This document shows, one piece after another, positions 18,201 through 26,200 of a stretch of DNA of 64,000 nt. A program made the translations under genes and the position numbers. This DNA is from Gordonia rhizosphera NBRC 16068 (GTDB lineage Bacteria > Actinomycetota > Actinomycetes > Mycobacteriales > Mycobacteriaceae): positions 1 to 64,000 of the forward strand of contig NZ_BAHC01000120.1 of NCBI RefSeq assembly GCF_000298195.1, written 5' to 3'. Every line of letters starts with the position of its first letter. Within the stretch, counting starts at the first letter, position 1. The notes below the pieces were generated by a model. That model had not been told where the DNA came from, did not search any database, and worked only from the letters and a program-made list of their open reading frames with translations.

Positions 18201-18864
18201 CCGCGAATGGCGTGGCGACGCCGACCTCGCACAGGTCTACACCGAATGGGGCGGCTACGCCTATGGCCGCGACCTCGCCGGTGTCCCCGCCGTCGACGAC
18301 ATGCGCGCCGCCTACCGGCGCATCGCCGTCGCCGCGAAGAACACCGACACCCGCGAACACGACATCGCCGACTCCGACGACTACTTCCAGTACCACGGTG
18401 GCATGGTGGCCACGGTCCGCGCGCTGACCGGCAACTCGCCCGACGCCTACATCGGCGACAGCACCCGGCCCGACTCGGTGCGTACCCGCACGCTGTCGGA
18501 GGAGACCAGCCGTGTGTTCCGCGCCCGCGTGGTCAACCCGCGTTGGATCTCGGCGATGCAGCGCCACGGCTACAAGGGTGCCTTCGAGATGGCGGCGACC
18601 GTCGACTACCTGTTCGGCTACGACGCCACCACCGACGTCGTCGCCGACTGGATGTACGAGAAGCTCACCGAGTCCTACGTCCTCGACGAGACCAACCGGC
18701 AGTTCATGACGCAGTCCAACCCGTGGGCGTTGCACGGCATCGCCGAACGCCTCCTCGAGGCCGTCGAGCGCGATATGTGGGCGACACCGCCGGCAGAGAT
18801 GCTCGAGCAGCTGCGTGCGGTCTACCTGCAGACCGAGGGTGACATCGAGGGGCGCGCGGAGTAG
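15235..18864 (+). CDS. cobN: Cobaltochelatase subunit CobN
   Basis: The 1209-aa protein is the large subunit of the ATP-dependent cobaltochelatase that inserts Co(II) into hydrogenobyrinate a,c-diamide, related to the magnesium chelatase BchH/ChlH subunit. Recognisable segments include FSFKEFDDNGLPWYQPDPER, LSAYPTKHARIGNAVGLDTP, IVHVGKHGNLEWLPGKTLG, GLINVLPTGRNFYSVDPKAV and a C-terminal HGYKGAFEMAATVDYLFGYD. The GTG at 15235 is chosen because GAGGAG lies 7 nt upstream; another in-frame GTG at 15220 precedes the ribosome site. Length is normal. It is controlled by the B12 riboswitch just upstream. The partner subunits CobS and CobT are not in this window. Confidence 0.96.
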   Translation: MILLLSTSDTDLITAAASGADFTGANPARILVDDVAGLAADADLIVVRILGGVRAWEDGLAAVAATGKPVIVCSGEQQPDPDLMSQSTAPVGVAAEAHNYLAAGGVENLANLHNFLSDTILLTGLGFESPRQTPTWGVLEREPVTALVDDAPTVAVLYYRAQHLAGNTRYVEALCAALEQRGARALPVFCASLRTAPDDLVELLGTADALVVTVLAAGGSTPATASAGGDDDAWNIERLAALDIPILQGLCLTGSRADWAATDDGLSPLDVATQVAVPEFDGRIITVPFSFKEFDDNGLPWYQPDPERCARVAGIAVAHARLRHIAPADRRIALMLSAYPTKHARIGNAVGLDTPRSLLHLLHALRAAGYDIGPGDGPDAIPGLAADDSDALIHAIVEAGGQDPDWLTEQTLAANPIRIPAADYRRWFATLPETLRASVTGHWGPPPGELFVDRSTNPGGDIVVAAMRFGNVVLMVQPPRGFGENPVAIYHDPDLPPSHHYLASYRWLTGRGEGATDIAGFGADAIVHVGKHGNLEWLPGKTLGMSADCGTDAALGDVPLIYPFLVNDPGEGTQAKRRAHAVLVDHLIPPMARAESYGDIARLEQLLDEHANISALDPAKLPAIRQQIWTLLTAAKMDHDLGLSERPDEDVFDDMLLHVDGWLCEIKDVQIRDGLHVLGQAPAGDGEVDLVLAMLRARQLWGGAHALPGLREALGLDEDGSAARTDVDDIEHTARALVEACAKGEWTAEAIADAAVGQPPAVADVLDFAAREVVPRLRGTDREIAQVLHALDGGFIESGPSGSPLRGLINVLPTGRNFYSVDPKAVPSRLAWETGRALADSLLDRYLGEHGHYPASVGLSVWGTSAMRTSGDDIAEVLALLGVMPVWDEASRRVVDLELIDLAELGRPRIDVTVRISGFFRDAFPHVVTMLDDAVALAAGADEPDEQNFVAAHVRAAHAEHGDRRRATTRVFGSKPGTYGAGLLQLIDSREWRGDADLAQVYTEWGGYAYGRDLAGVPAVDDMRAAYRRIAVAAKNTDTREHDIADSDDYFQYHGGMVATVRALTGNSPDAYIGDSTRPDSVRTRTLSEETSRVFRARVVNPRWISAMQRHGYKGAFEMAATVDYLFGYDATTDVVADWMYEKLTESYVLDETNRQFMTQSNPWALHGIAERLLEAVERDMWATPPAEMLEQLRAVYLQTEGDIEGRAE

Positions 18865-18956
18865 GCAGGAACCAGAGCCGGGAGAAAAATCGGACGTCCG
18901 AGCGTTGAGTGGTGAGACGATCGGCGCTGTGGCCGGTCAGAAAGGCGGACACCGAC

Positions 18957-19490
18957 ATGCGACCCTTCTATGTCCTCGCCTACTTCGCGATCGAGATCGG
19001 CGCGTTCGTGGCGATGGGGTATTTCCTCGGTTTCGCGTGGGCGATCCTGATCACCCTGTTCGCGGCCTTCTTCGGCTTCCTCCTGCTGCAACGTACCGGC
19101 CGCAAGGTCTTCGCGGAGTTGCGCCGCGCGTCCCGTAACGAGGTCGACCCCCGCGACCCGCTGATCGACACGGCGCTGCTGGCCGCGTCCAGCCTGCTGC
19201 TGGTGGTCCCCGGGATCGTGTCGACCGTCGTCGGGGTGATCATGCTCGCACCGCCGGTCCGCAAGCTGCTGCGCCCGGCGGTGGTCGCCGTCGGGGCCAA
19301 GCGGTTCACCGCGTCGATGACCCGCGCGGGGCTGTACACCACTCGCGGCTTCGTCGCGGGAACCGTCATCGACGGCACCATCGTGGATGTCGAGGGCACC
19401 ACCGTGACTGATGTCGACGGCACTGCGGTGCGGACACCCGACCAGACTCAACCGGACCAGACTCAGCGGGAGCTGCCTCGGGGTCACTGA
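18957..19490 (+). CDS. fxsA: FxsA family membrane protein
   Basis: The 177-aa protein begins MRPFYVLAYFAIEIGAFVAM and has three or four hydrophobic segments, including ILITLFAAFFGFLLLQRTGR and LLAASSLLLVVPGIVSTVVG, the core of FxsA (suppressor of F exclusion of phage T7). The C-terminal third is a hydrophilic Thr/Asp/Val-rich tail with short repeats (VDGTIVDVEGTTVTDVDGTAV) ending in DQTQPDQTQ. The ATG at 18957 follows an AAAGGCGG site. FxsA homologues sit next to ppm1/lnt in mycobacteria, as here. Physiological role in actinobacteria is unknown. Confidence 0.88.
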   Translation: MRPFYVLAYFAIEIGAFVAMGYFLGFAWAILITLFAAFFGFLLLQRTGRKVFAELRRASRNEVDPRDPLIDTALLAASSLLLVVPGIVSTVVGVIMLAPPVRKLLRPAVVAVGAKRFTASMTRAGLYTTRGFVAGTVIDGTIVDVEGTTVTDVDGTAVRTPDQTQPDQTQRELPRGH

Positions 19491-19525
19491 CCGCTCCGGC
19501 GGCGGGCAGGGCAGACTGTCAGATC

Positions 19526-21151
19526 GTGACCACCGAACTGCTCCTCGGCGGGGTCGTGTACACGCCCGCTGCGCCCGACGCCACCGCGATGGCCGTCACC
19601 GACGGCACCGTCGTGTGGGTGGGCAGCGACGACGTCGGCCGCGCCCTGCACCCCGAGGCGCAGGTCACCGACCTCGACGGCCGCTTCGTCGCGCCCGGAT
19701 TCGTCGACTCGCACGTGCACCTGACGTCCACAGGACTCGCCCTCGCCGGGCTCACCCTCCACGACGCCACCGGCAGGTCCGACTGCCTGCGCCGGGTCGC
19801 CGCCCACGCCACCGACGCCCACTTCGGTGAGCTGATCTGGGGGCTCGGCTGGGACGACTCGGCCTGGCACGGCGCCGATCCCGACGAGCGTCGTTTCCCG
19901 ACGACGACCGAACTCGACGCGGTCGTCGGCAACCTGCCCGTCTACCTCGCGCGGATCGACGAACACTCCGCGGTGGCCTCGACGGCGCTGCGCCGCCTCG
20001 TGCCCGACCTCGACACCGCCGCGGGCCACCACCCCGAGGAACCGCTCGTCGCCGAGGCACATCACCTCGTGCGCGGTGCGGCGCGGCAACTCGTCAGCGC
20101 CGCCCAGCGCACCCGAGCGCAGCGTCTGGCCCTCGATCACGCCGCCGCGCACGGGGTGGTCGCCGTCCACGAGAACGGCGGACCCGACATCAGCGGCCTC
20201 GACGATTTCCTCGCGTTGGCCGACCTCGATCATCCCGTCGAGGTCCGCCGCTACTGGGGGCAGGCCGTCGAGAACCCCGACCACGCCCGCGAACTGCTCG
20301 CCATCAGCCGGGCCGACGGGCTGGCCGGTGACCTGTTCGTCGACGGGGCGATCGGCTCGCACACCGCGTGGCTCACCGAGCCCTACCACGACGATCCCGC
20401 CCAGACCGGTTTCTGCTACCTCGACTACGAGACGATCCGCGAGCACATCCGCTCGTGTACCGCCCTCGGCGTGCAGGCCGGCTTCCACGTGATCGGCGAC
20501 GCGGCGACGGCGTCGGTCGTGGCGGCCTTCGCGGAGCTGGCCGCCGAGTTGGGCACCCCGGCGCTGGCCCGGTCGGCGCACCGGGTCGAACACGCCGAGA
20601 TGGTGTCGCCAACCCAGGCGGCGGTGTTGGCCTCCTGCGGGGTCGTCGCGAGCATGCAGCCGGTGTTCGACGCCGAATGGGGCGGACCCGACGACCTCTA
20701 CGTGCAGCGGCTCGGGGAGCAGCGCGCCGCCGGTCTCAACAACTTCGCATCGCTGGCCCGCGAGGGCGTGGTGCTGTCGTTCTCCTCGGATGCCCCCGTG
20801 ACGGCGATCGACCCGTGGGCCGCGGTCCGCGCGGCGGTGCATCACCATCAGCCGCGCAACGCGGTGTCGGCGCGCGGCGCCTTCGCCGCCGCGACCCGCG
20901 GCGGTTGGCGGGCCGGCGGTGTCAACGACGGACTCACCGGCACCCTTGTGCCCGGCGCGCCGGCCAGCTATGCGGTGTGGGAGGTCGACGATCTCGTCGT
21001 CGCCGGATCGCACGAGAGCGTCCAGCGCTGGTCGACCGACCCGCGCTCGCGGGTTCCCGCGCTACCCGACATCTCCCTCGGCGCCCGCCTGCCGCGGTGT
21101 GTGCGGACCGTGCACCGCGGTGCCGTGCTGTTCGACGGCGACACCGCGTGA
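19526..21151 (+). CDS. Metal-dependent amidohydrolase (amidohydrolase 3, YtcJ-like)
   Basis: The 541-aa protein has the composite N-terminal beta domain (GVVYTPAAPDATAMAVTDG) and a TIM barrel with metal ligands in GFVDSHVHLTS, a His in GFHVIGDAA, a His in HRVEHAEMV and the Asp in SFSSDAPVTA. The motif LFVDGAIGSHTAWL is typical of the YtcJ group. Such enzymes hydrolyse amide, formyl or related bonds; the substrate cannot be deduced. The GTG start is at 19526 and the stop overlaps the lnt start (GTGA), so it is likely cotranscribed with lnt and ppm1. Confidence 0.9.
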   Translation: MTTELLLGGVVYTPAAPDATAMAVTDGTVVWVGSDDVGRALHPEAQVTDLDGRFVAPGFVDSHVHLTSTGLALAGLTLHDATGRSDCLRRVAAHATDAHFGELIWGLGWDDSAWHGADPDERRFPTTTELDAVVGNLPVYLARIDEHSAVASTALRRLVPDLDTAAGHHPEEPLVAEAHHLVRGAARQLVSAAQRTRAQRLALDHAAAHGVVAVHENGGPDISGLDDFLALADLDHPVEVRRYWGQAVENPDHARELLAISRADGLAGDLFVDGAIGSHTAWLTEPYHDDPAQTGFCYLDYETIREHIRSCTALGVQAGFHVIGDAATASVVAAFAELAAELGTPALARSAHRVEHAEMVSPTQAAVLASCGVVASMQPVFDAEWGGPDDLYVQRLGEQRAAGLNNFASLAREGVVLSFSSDAPVTAIDPWAAVRAAVHHHQPRNAVSARGAFAAATRGGWRAGGVNDGLTGTLVPGAPASYAVWEVDDLVVAGSHESVQRWSTDPRSRVPALPDISLGARLPRCVRTVHRGAVLFDGDTA

Positions 21152-22833
21152 TCTCGACGCGGTCGGAATGGGTCGACCCGGCGATCCGCACCGCGGGTGC
21201 GGTGGGCGCCGGGGTGGCGATGTGGGCGGCCTTCCCGCCCCGCAACCTCTGGTTCCTCGCCGTGGTGTCGCTGGGCGTGCTGGCCACCGTCCTCGGCGTC
21301 GGCCGTCCGCGGGCCCGGATGGGTGCATGGCTCGGCTTCGTGTTCGGGCTGTCGTTCTTCGTCCCGTTGCTGCCGTGGGTCGGTGTCTACGTCGGTCCGC
21401 TCCCGTGGCTGGCGTTGGCGGCGGCCGCGTCCGCGTACCTCGCGCTGTTCGGGGTCATCGCCGGGCTGACGATGCGGCTGCCCGTGCCGCCGATCTGGTT
21501 CACCGTGTCGTGGGTCCTCGTCGAGGCGATGCGCTCGTCGTTCCCGTTCGGCGGTTTCCCGTGGGGTAGGGCGGCGTTCAGCCAGGCCGACGGCCCGCTG
21601 CTGCCCCTCGCCTCGGTGGTGGGGGCCCCAGGGCTGTCCGCGGCGGTCGCGCTGCTGGGGGCCTCGCTCGCATGGATGGCACAGATCGTCGTCGTGGCGC
21701 GGCGCGGGGACGCCCGGCACGGTCGCGGAGTCGTGCGCGCCGTCGCCGTCGCGGTCCTGCTGGTCGTGGTGGGCCCCGTCGTGGCGCTCGCGGTGAGGCC
21801 CGCGGTCGACGACCGCAACTCGTCGACCGCCTACACCCAGGTCGCGGCCGTACAGGGCAACGTGCCCCGGCTGGGTCTGGAGTTCAACGCACAGCGGCGC
21901 GCGGTGCTCGACAACCACGTCCGCGAGACACTGCGTCTCGCCGACGACGTGCGGGCGGGCAGTACCGAGCAGCCCGACTTCGTGGCGTGGCCGGAGAACG
22001 CCTCGGACATCTCACCGCTGAGCAACCCCGACGCCGCCGAGGAGATCACGGCCGCGTCGGTCTCGGTCGGGGCACCGATTCTCGTGGGCACGTTGGTCCG
22101 CAACGCCGACGGTCGGCCCACCAACACCGTGCTGGTGTGGGACGGGGAACGCGGCCCGGTCGACCGCTACGACAAGCACATCATCCAGCCGTTCGGCGAA
22201 TACCTGCCGTGGCGCGGGTTCTTCTCGATGTTCTCGTCGTACGCCGACATGGCCGGCAATTTCCGTCCCGGATCCGGGCCGGAGGCGGTGACGGTGCCCG
22301 GCCGATCCGGGACGGTGCAGGTCGGAGTCTCGACCTGCTGGGAGGTCGCGTTCGACCGCTCGGCGCGCCACGCCGTCGAGGACGGCGCGCAGCTCCTCTA
22401 CGTGCCCACCAACAACGCCACCTTCGGCCGGACCGAGATGACCTATCAGCAGCTGGCGATGTCCCAGGTCCGGGCGGTCGAGAACGGGCGTGCCGTCGTC
22501 GTCGCGGCCACCAGCGGCGTCAGCGCCCTTATCGACCCCGACGGCACGATCATCGCGCAGAGCGCCTTTTTCACCCCGGAAACGTTGTCGGCCCGACTGC
22601 CGTTGCACGACGACACGACGCTCGCCACCCGACTCGGGGACTGGCCGCAGACGGCTGCGATTGTGATCGCGATCGCCGGGCTTTTGTACGCGGTGGCCCG
22701 GCATACTAGGTTCTCTCTCAGGCCACGCAGCCCGCGTCGGCATGACACGGACGGCGCGTCCGCAGATCTGGCTCCGCCCGGCGGTCAGGAAGCGCCCAGG
22801 AATCAGACAAAGGAGCTTGGGGGCATTGGGTAG
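21148..22833 (+). CDS. lnt: Apolipoprotein N-acyltransferase
   Basis: The 561-aa integral membrane enzyme has about six N-terminal helices, including [17 protein letters not shown], and the conserved [10 protein letters not shown] loop. A periplasmic nitrilase-like domain carries the catalytic Glu in VAWPENASD, Lys in [17 protein letters not shown] and Cys in [11 protein letters not shown]. One more helix and a hydrophilic tail follow. It adds the third acyl chain to the N-terminal Cys of lipoproteins. The GTG start overlaps the amidohydrolase stop. In M. tuberculosis this domain is fused to Ppm1 (Rv2051c); here the reading frame stops and ppm1 begins 8 nt before that stop. Confidence 0.95.
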   Translation: MISTRSEWVDPAIRTAGAVGAGVAMWAAFPPRNLWFLAVVSLGVLATVLGVGRPRARMGAWLGFVFGLSFFVPLLPWVGVYVGPLPWLALAAAASAYLALFGVIAGLTMRLPVPPIWFTVSWVLVEAMRSSFPFGGFPWGRAAFSQADGPLLPLASVVGAPGLSAAVALLGASLAWMAQIVVVARRGDARHGRGVVRAVAVAVLLVVVGPVVALAVRPAVDDRNSSTAYTQVAAVQGNVPRLGLEFNAQRRAVLDNHVRETLRLADDVRAGSTEQPDFVAWPENASDISPLSNPDAAEEITAASVSVGAPILVGTLVRNADGRPTNTVLVWDGERGPVDRYDKHIIQPFGEYLPWRGFFSMFSSYADMAGNFRPGSGPEAVTVPGRSGTVQVGVSTCWEVAFDRSARHAVEDGAQLLYVPTNNATFGRTEMTYQQLAMSQVRAVENGRAVVVAATSGVSALIDPDGTIIAQSAFFTPETLSARLPLHDDTTLATRLGDWPQTAAIVIAIAGLLYAVARHTRFSLRPRSPRRHDTDGASADLAPPGGQEAPRNQTKELGGIG

Positions 22834-23626
22834 TCCGACTTCGGAGAACAACCGGTCGCCGGAGGACGTGCAGGCGGTCGTCGGCGCGGAGGGCGAACGC
22901 GCCCTGGTGGTGATTCCGACCTTCAACGAGCGGGAGAACCTGCCGACGATCGTCGCTCGCCTTCATGCGGCGCTGCCGGGCATCCACGTGCTCGTCGTCG
23001 ACGATTCGAGCCCGGACGGGACCGGTGAGGTCGCCGACCGCCTCGCCGCCGACGACCCGGCCGACCGCATCCACGTCCTGCACCGCACCGCAAAGGACGG
23101 ACTCGGCAAGGCCTATCTCGCCGGCTTCGACTGGGGGCTCGAGCGGTCCTACGCGGTGATCATCGAGATGGATGCCGACGGTTCACACGCACCCGAGCAA
23201 CTCCACCGGCTGCTCGACGCCGTCAATGCCGGCGCCGACCTCGTCATCGGATCACGCTACGTCCGGGGCGGTCGGCTGGTGAACTGGCCGCGGCACCGCG
23301 AGTGGCTCTCGCGCGGCGCCAACACCTACGCACGCCTGGCGCTGGGGGCCAAGGTGCACGACATCACCGCCGGGTACCGGGCCTACCGTCGGACCGTCCT
23401 GGAGAAGATCGAACTCGACACCGTCGAATCGGCCGGCTACTGCTTCCAGATCGACCTCGCCTGGCGCAGCGTCCGCGCCGGCTTCGACGTCCGCGAGGTG
23501 CCGATCACCTTCACCGAACGTGAGATCGGCGAGTCCAAGATGAGTGGCGGCGTCATGACCGAGGCGTTCGTCATGGTGGCGCGCTGGGGCGCGCAGAGCC
23601 GCCTCGAGCGCCTCGGCTTGCGCTGA
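22826..23626 (+). CDS. ppm1: Polyprenol monophosphomannose synthase
   Basis: The 266-aa GT-A glycosyltransferase (family GT2) transfers mannose from GDP-mannose to polyprenol phosphate, the mannose donor for lipoarabinomannan and glycoproteins. Motifs are [28 protein letters not shown], the DXD-like EMDADGSH and [10 protein letters not shown]. The start is not obvious: a TTG at 22826 fits best, with AAAGGAG about 10 nt upstream and an 8-nt overlap with lnt. A GTG at 22868 is an alternative. It stands separate from lnt, unlike the fused Rv2051c. Confidence 0.93.
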   Translation: MGSPTSENNRSPEDVQAVVGAEGERALVVIPTFNERENLPTIVARLHAALPGIHVLVVDDSSPDGTGEVADRLAADDPADRIHVLHRTAKDGLGKAYLAGFDWGLERSYAVIIEMDADGSHAPEQLHRLLDAVNAGADLVIGSRYVRGGRLVNWPRHREWLSRGANTYARLALGAKVHDITAGYRAYRRTVLEKIELDTVESAGYCFQIDLAWRSVRAGFDVREVPITFTEREIGESKMSGGVMTEAFVMVARWGAQSRLERLGLR

Positions 23627-23629
23627 CCC

Positions 23630-23693
23630 CACGTCGAGCGTGCGCACTCCCACGTCGAGCGTGCGCACCGCTGCGTCGAGCGTGCGTCACAGC
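23630..23693. repeat. Array of three 21-bp repeats (ppm1 3' UTR)
   Basis: Three units of the form CGTCGAGCGTGCGCAC start at 23631, 23652 and 23673, exactly 21 bp apart. The first begins five bases after the ppm1 stop codon. The core GTCGANCGTGCNC and the 21-bp period match the arrays after cobK (10141-10341), so this is a small dispersed family found here in 3' untranslated positions. A strong terminator hairpin follows directly. Confidence 0.8.
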
Positions 23694-23700
23694 GACGAGA

Positions 23701-23730
23701 AACGGCCGGGTGATTTCTCACCCGGCCGTT
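23701..23730. terminator. Bidirectional hairpin between ppm1 and rbpA
   Basis: AACGGCCGGGTGA, a TTTC loop and TCACCCGGCCGTT form a perfect 13-bp stem with a 4-nt loop. It lies between the convergent ppm1 and rbpA stop codons, 74 nt after the first and 20 nt after the second, so it can serve both. No long U tract follows, as is common in actinobacteria. Confidence 0.85.
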
Positions 23731-23749
23731 CACGTACGGTTCGCGGACC

Positions 23750-24094
23750 TCAGTTCGTGACACCCTTGCGTCGCTGCTTGAGCAGTTCGAGACGCTCGTT
23801 GAGCAGCACCTCGAGCTCCTCTTCGGAACGGCGTTCGAGCAGCATGTCCCAGTGGGTGCGCGGCGGCTTGACCTTCTTCTCCTCGGGCTCGGCGCCCTCG
23901 AGGATGGTGCCCTCCATACCGTTCTTGCACGGCCACTTCGACGGCACCTCCGCGTCGTCGGCGAAGGGCACATCGAAAATCTCACCGTTGTCGGTGCGGT
24001 ACTGGACGATGCGCCGCGGCGCGAGGTCGTGATCGCGATCGGTCTCGTAGCTCACCGCACCGAGGCGGCTACCCCGAAGTACTCGATCTGCCAT
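23750..24094 (-). CDS. rbpA: RNA polymerase-binding protein RbpA
   Basis: The 114-aa protein matches RbpA along its length: the N-terminal MADRVLRGSRLGAVSYETDR, the central barrel RIVQYRTDNGEIFDVPFADD, a Cys in KWPCKNG, and the C-terminal sigma-interaction helix with THWDMLLERRSEEELEVLL and KQRRKG. RbpA binds RNA polymerase and group I sigma factors, stabilises open complexes and affects rifampicin tolerance. The ribosome site GAGAGGA is upstream of the ATG at 24094. It is convergent with ppm1 and diverges from the zinc-ribbon gene at 24234, as expected from mycobacterial gene order. Confidence 0.97.
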   Translation of the reverse strand: MADRVLRGSRLGAVSYETDRDHDLAPRRIVQYRTDNGEIFDVPFADDAEVPSKWPCKNGMEGTILEGAEPEEKKVKPPRTHWDMLLERRSEEELEVLLNERLELLKQRRKGVTN

Positions 24095-24233
24095 GGATGA
24101 TTCCTCTCAACATTTCCCAGGCGATGTCATCGGGCACGCAAAGCACCCGAGCGGGAGCACTGTCACCGCTCAACGTCACCAGTCTACGCGGCACCATACG
24201 CATCTGGAGAAACGCGCGGGTACGGTCATAGCC

Positions 24234-24566
24234 GTGGATCACCGTCGGCAGCGCCCATACGCATGCGCGTGGTGTGGTCGCAACATGCTCGACTCCGAAC
24301 TCGGGCGGCGTCGGAAGTACTGCAAACAGTCCTGCCGGCAGCGCGCCTATGAACAGAGAGCGCTCACGCAGGGCACATCTATTCCCTCCGACGCGGTGAT
24401 CCTGTCGTCCGCGGAGGCCGAGTCCTTCGGCGACCGGATGTTCGCACTGCGCTGCGCCGCCGAGGACCTGATGACCGCGCTGACCGAACGCGCCGACCAC
24501 GACACGCTCACCTCGCTCGGCGACGAACTGCTGTCACTCGCCCGGGAAGCCGAGCGTTTGCGGTGA
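24234..24566 (+). CDS. Small zinc-ribbon-like protein, unknown
   Basis: The 110-aa protein has a Cys cluster CAWCGRNML then RRKYCKQSCRQRAYEQR, a probable treble-clef or zinc-ribbon with a basic, nucleic-acid-binding look, followed by an acidic helical C-terminus (SAEAESFGDRMFALRCAAED). The GTG at 24234 is chosen over an upstream ATG inside the rbpA leader: a TACGGT hexamer at 24221-24226 lies 7 nt before it, which fits a leaderless mRNA. Its stop overlaps the start of the DUF475 gene (GTGA). No function is assigned. Confidence 0.72.
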   Translation: MDHRRQRPYACAWCGRNMLDSELGRRRKYCKQSCRQRAYEQRALTQGTSIPSDAVILSSAEAESFGDRMFALRCAAEDLMTALTERADHDTLTSLGDELLSLAREAERLR

Positions 24567-25672
24567 TCATTCGCACCTTCGGGCTGTCTGCCATTGTGAC
24601 GGTCGGGGCGCTGGCGGCATCGTTCCTCTATCTCGGGTGGACCGGTCTCGCGTTGTGCGCGATCCTGGGCATTCTCGAAGTCTCGCTGTCCTTCGACAAC
24701 GCGGTCATCAACGCCAGTGTGCTGGAGCGGATGAGCCTTTTCTGGCAACGCATGTTTCTCACCGTCGGTGTCATCATCGCCGTGTTCGGCATGAGGCTGC
24801 TGTTTCCTCTGGCGATCGTGTGGGTGACCGCGGGACTCAACCCGATCGAGGGGTTCCGGTTGGCGATGAACCCACCCCCCGACGGCGCGGAGCGGTTCCC
24901 CGACGGGCATCCGAGTTACGAGACGATCCTGTTCGAGGCACATCCGGAGATCGCCGCATTCGGCGGGATGTTCCTGCTGATGCTGTTCCTCACGTTCGTG
25001 TTCAGCAAACAACAGCTCACCTGGCTGTCGTGGATCGAACGTCCCCTGGCGCAGCTCGGGCGGCTCGACCAGCTCGCCGTCGTGATCGCGGTGATCGCGC
25101 TGATCACGGTGACCGAATATCTGGTCTCCGACGGCACTCGAGCGGCGGTGCTGGTCGCGGGGCTGCTCGGCATGATCACCTTCATCGTCGTCGATGGACT
25201 CGGCTCGATGTTCCAACGCGGCCACACTCGCGCCGCGTCCGCGCCGTCGGGTCCGTCCCCGGCAACGGTGGCCGCCGGAAAGGCCGGGTTCTTCCTGTTC
25301 CTCTACCTCGAGATGCTCGATGCGTCGTTCTCCTTCGACGGTGTCATCGGTGCGTTTGCGATCACCTCGGACCCGATCCTCATCGCGCTGGGACTGGGCT
25401 TCATCGGTGCCATGTTCGTCCGGTCGATCACGATCTACCTCGTCCGGAAGGGCACGCTCGGCGAATACCGCTACCTCAAACACGGCGCCTACTGGGCAAT
25501 CGGGGCGCTCGCGGTGATCCTGCTGCTCTCCATCCGCGTCGAGGTCAACGATCTCGTCTCCGGCCTCATCGGCGTCGCATTCATCGGGGCCGCGCTCGTC
25601 AGCAGCGTCCGCGCCAATCGCCGCGAGGGCCGAAAGACCAACCGCGACGCCACGGTCGCGGCCACCCGCTGA
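24563..25672 (+). CDS. DUF475 / TerC-like integral membrane protein
   Basis: The 369-aa membrane protein has about nine hydrophobic segments. Paired acidic motifs inside helices, LEVSLSFDNAVINASVLERM near residue 40 and LEMLDASFSFDGVIGAFAIT near residue 250, are the DxxxSFDN/DG signature of the TerC/DUF475 group. Members are linked to metal (notably manganese) efflux or metallation of exported enzymes; which applies here is unknown. The GTG start overlaps the zinc-ribbon gene stop, so the two are coupled. The C-terminus is a short basic cytoplasmic tail. Confidence 0.88.
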   Translation: MIIRTFGLSAIVTVGALAASFLYLGWTGLALCAILGILEVSLSFDNAVINASVLERMSLFWQRMFLTVGVIIAVFGMRLLFPLAIVWVTAGLNPIEGFRLAMNPPPDGAERFPDGHPSYETILFEAHPEIAAFGGMFLLMLFLTFVFSKQQLTWLSWIERPLAQLGRLDQLAVVIAVIALITVTEYLVSDGTRAAVLVAGLLGMITFIVVDGLGSMFQRGHTRAASAPSGPSPATVAAGKAGFFLFLYLEMLDASFSFDGVIGAFAITSDPILIALGLGFIGAMFVRSITIYLVRKGTLGEYRYLKHGAYWAIGALAVILLLSIRVEVNDLVSGLIGVAFIGAALVSSVRANRREGRKTNRDATVAATR

Positions 25673-25883
25673 CCGGTCCGACAGACGCGTCGAATTTTCG
25701 GCAACCTCGGTCGTTGAATCGAGTGTGGGACACCGTTTGTCCGATTGATCCGGGGAATTTGCCTCGTCGATTGAAGTTAGTCGGGACACGACGGTAAAAC
25801 ATAGTGATATCTGTCGCCCGACAAGTGTAGAAATGGTGGCGACATGCTCGCTGTTGGAGAGCGGGCAGGAGGATTCGCAGGGT

Positions 25884-26114
25884 GTGGTGAACATGGATGC
25901 AAAACAACAGCAGATGCTGGCTTTCGAAAAGGAGTGGTATCGACTCGGGGGCGGTTCTTCGCATGCCATCTCCGAGCGATTCGGACTCAACGACCGAGAC
26001 TTCTTCAGCGAGATGGACCGTCTCGTCCAGGTCGAACCGCCGGCCACTTTGACCACATCGGAGCTGCGCCGGATGCGCAGCGTCATCCGTCAGCGGCTGT
26101 GGATGGCCCGCTGA
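25884..26114 (+). CDS. DUF3263 family protein
   Basis: The protein of about 76 aa contains MLAFEKEWYRLGG, AISERFGLNDRDFFSEM and ELRRMRSVIRQR, the layout of DUF3263 proteins of actinobacteria, which look like small helix-turn-helix-type proteins. The AGGAGG at 25867-25872 suits the GTG at 25884 best; the ATG at 25893 is the alternative. The 210-bp region before it is less GC-rich than its surroundings and holds a TTGAAG (25771) and TAAAAC (25795) pair that could be a promoter, though the -10 match is weak. Function unknown. Confidence 0.75.
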   Translation: MVNMDAKQQQMLAFEKEWYRLGGGSSHAISERFGLNDRDFFSEMDRLVQVEPPATLTTSELRRMRSVIRQRLWMAR

Positions 26115-26136
26115 CGGTCTGAAAAACCCGAAGTCC

Positions 26137-26165
26137 TCGACGTACGACGAGTCGACCGCTAATCT
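26137..26165 (+). promoter_or_regulatory. Candidate promoter for the MpaB-family oxygenase gene
   Basis: TCGACG (26137-26142) and TAATCT (26160-26165) are separated by 17 bp, which fits a housekeeping sigma-factor promoter with a four-of-six -35 match. The start codon at 26201 is 35 nt downstream of the -10, with a GGAGG ribosome site between. This is a pattern match only. Confidence 0.35.
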
Positions 26166-26200
26166 GACTACAACAGTGCTCAGAATTGCGGAGGTGTTCC

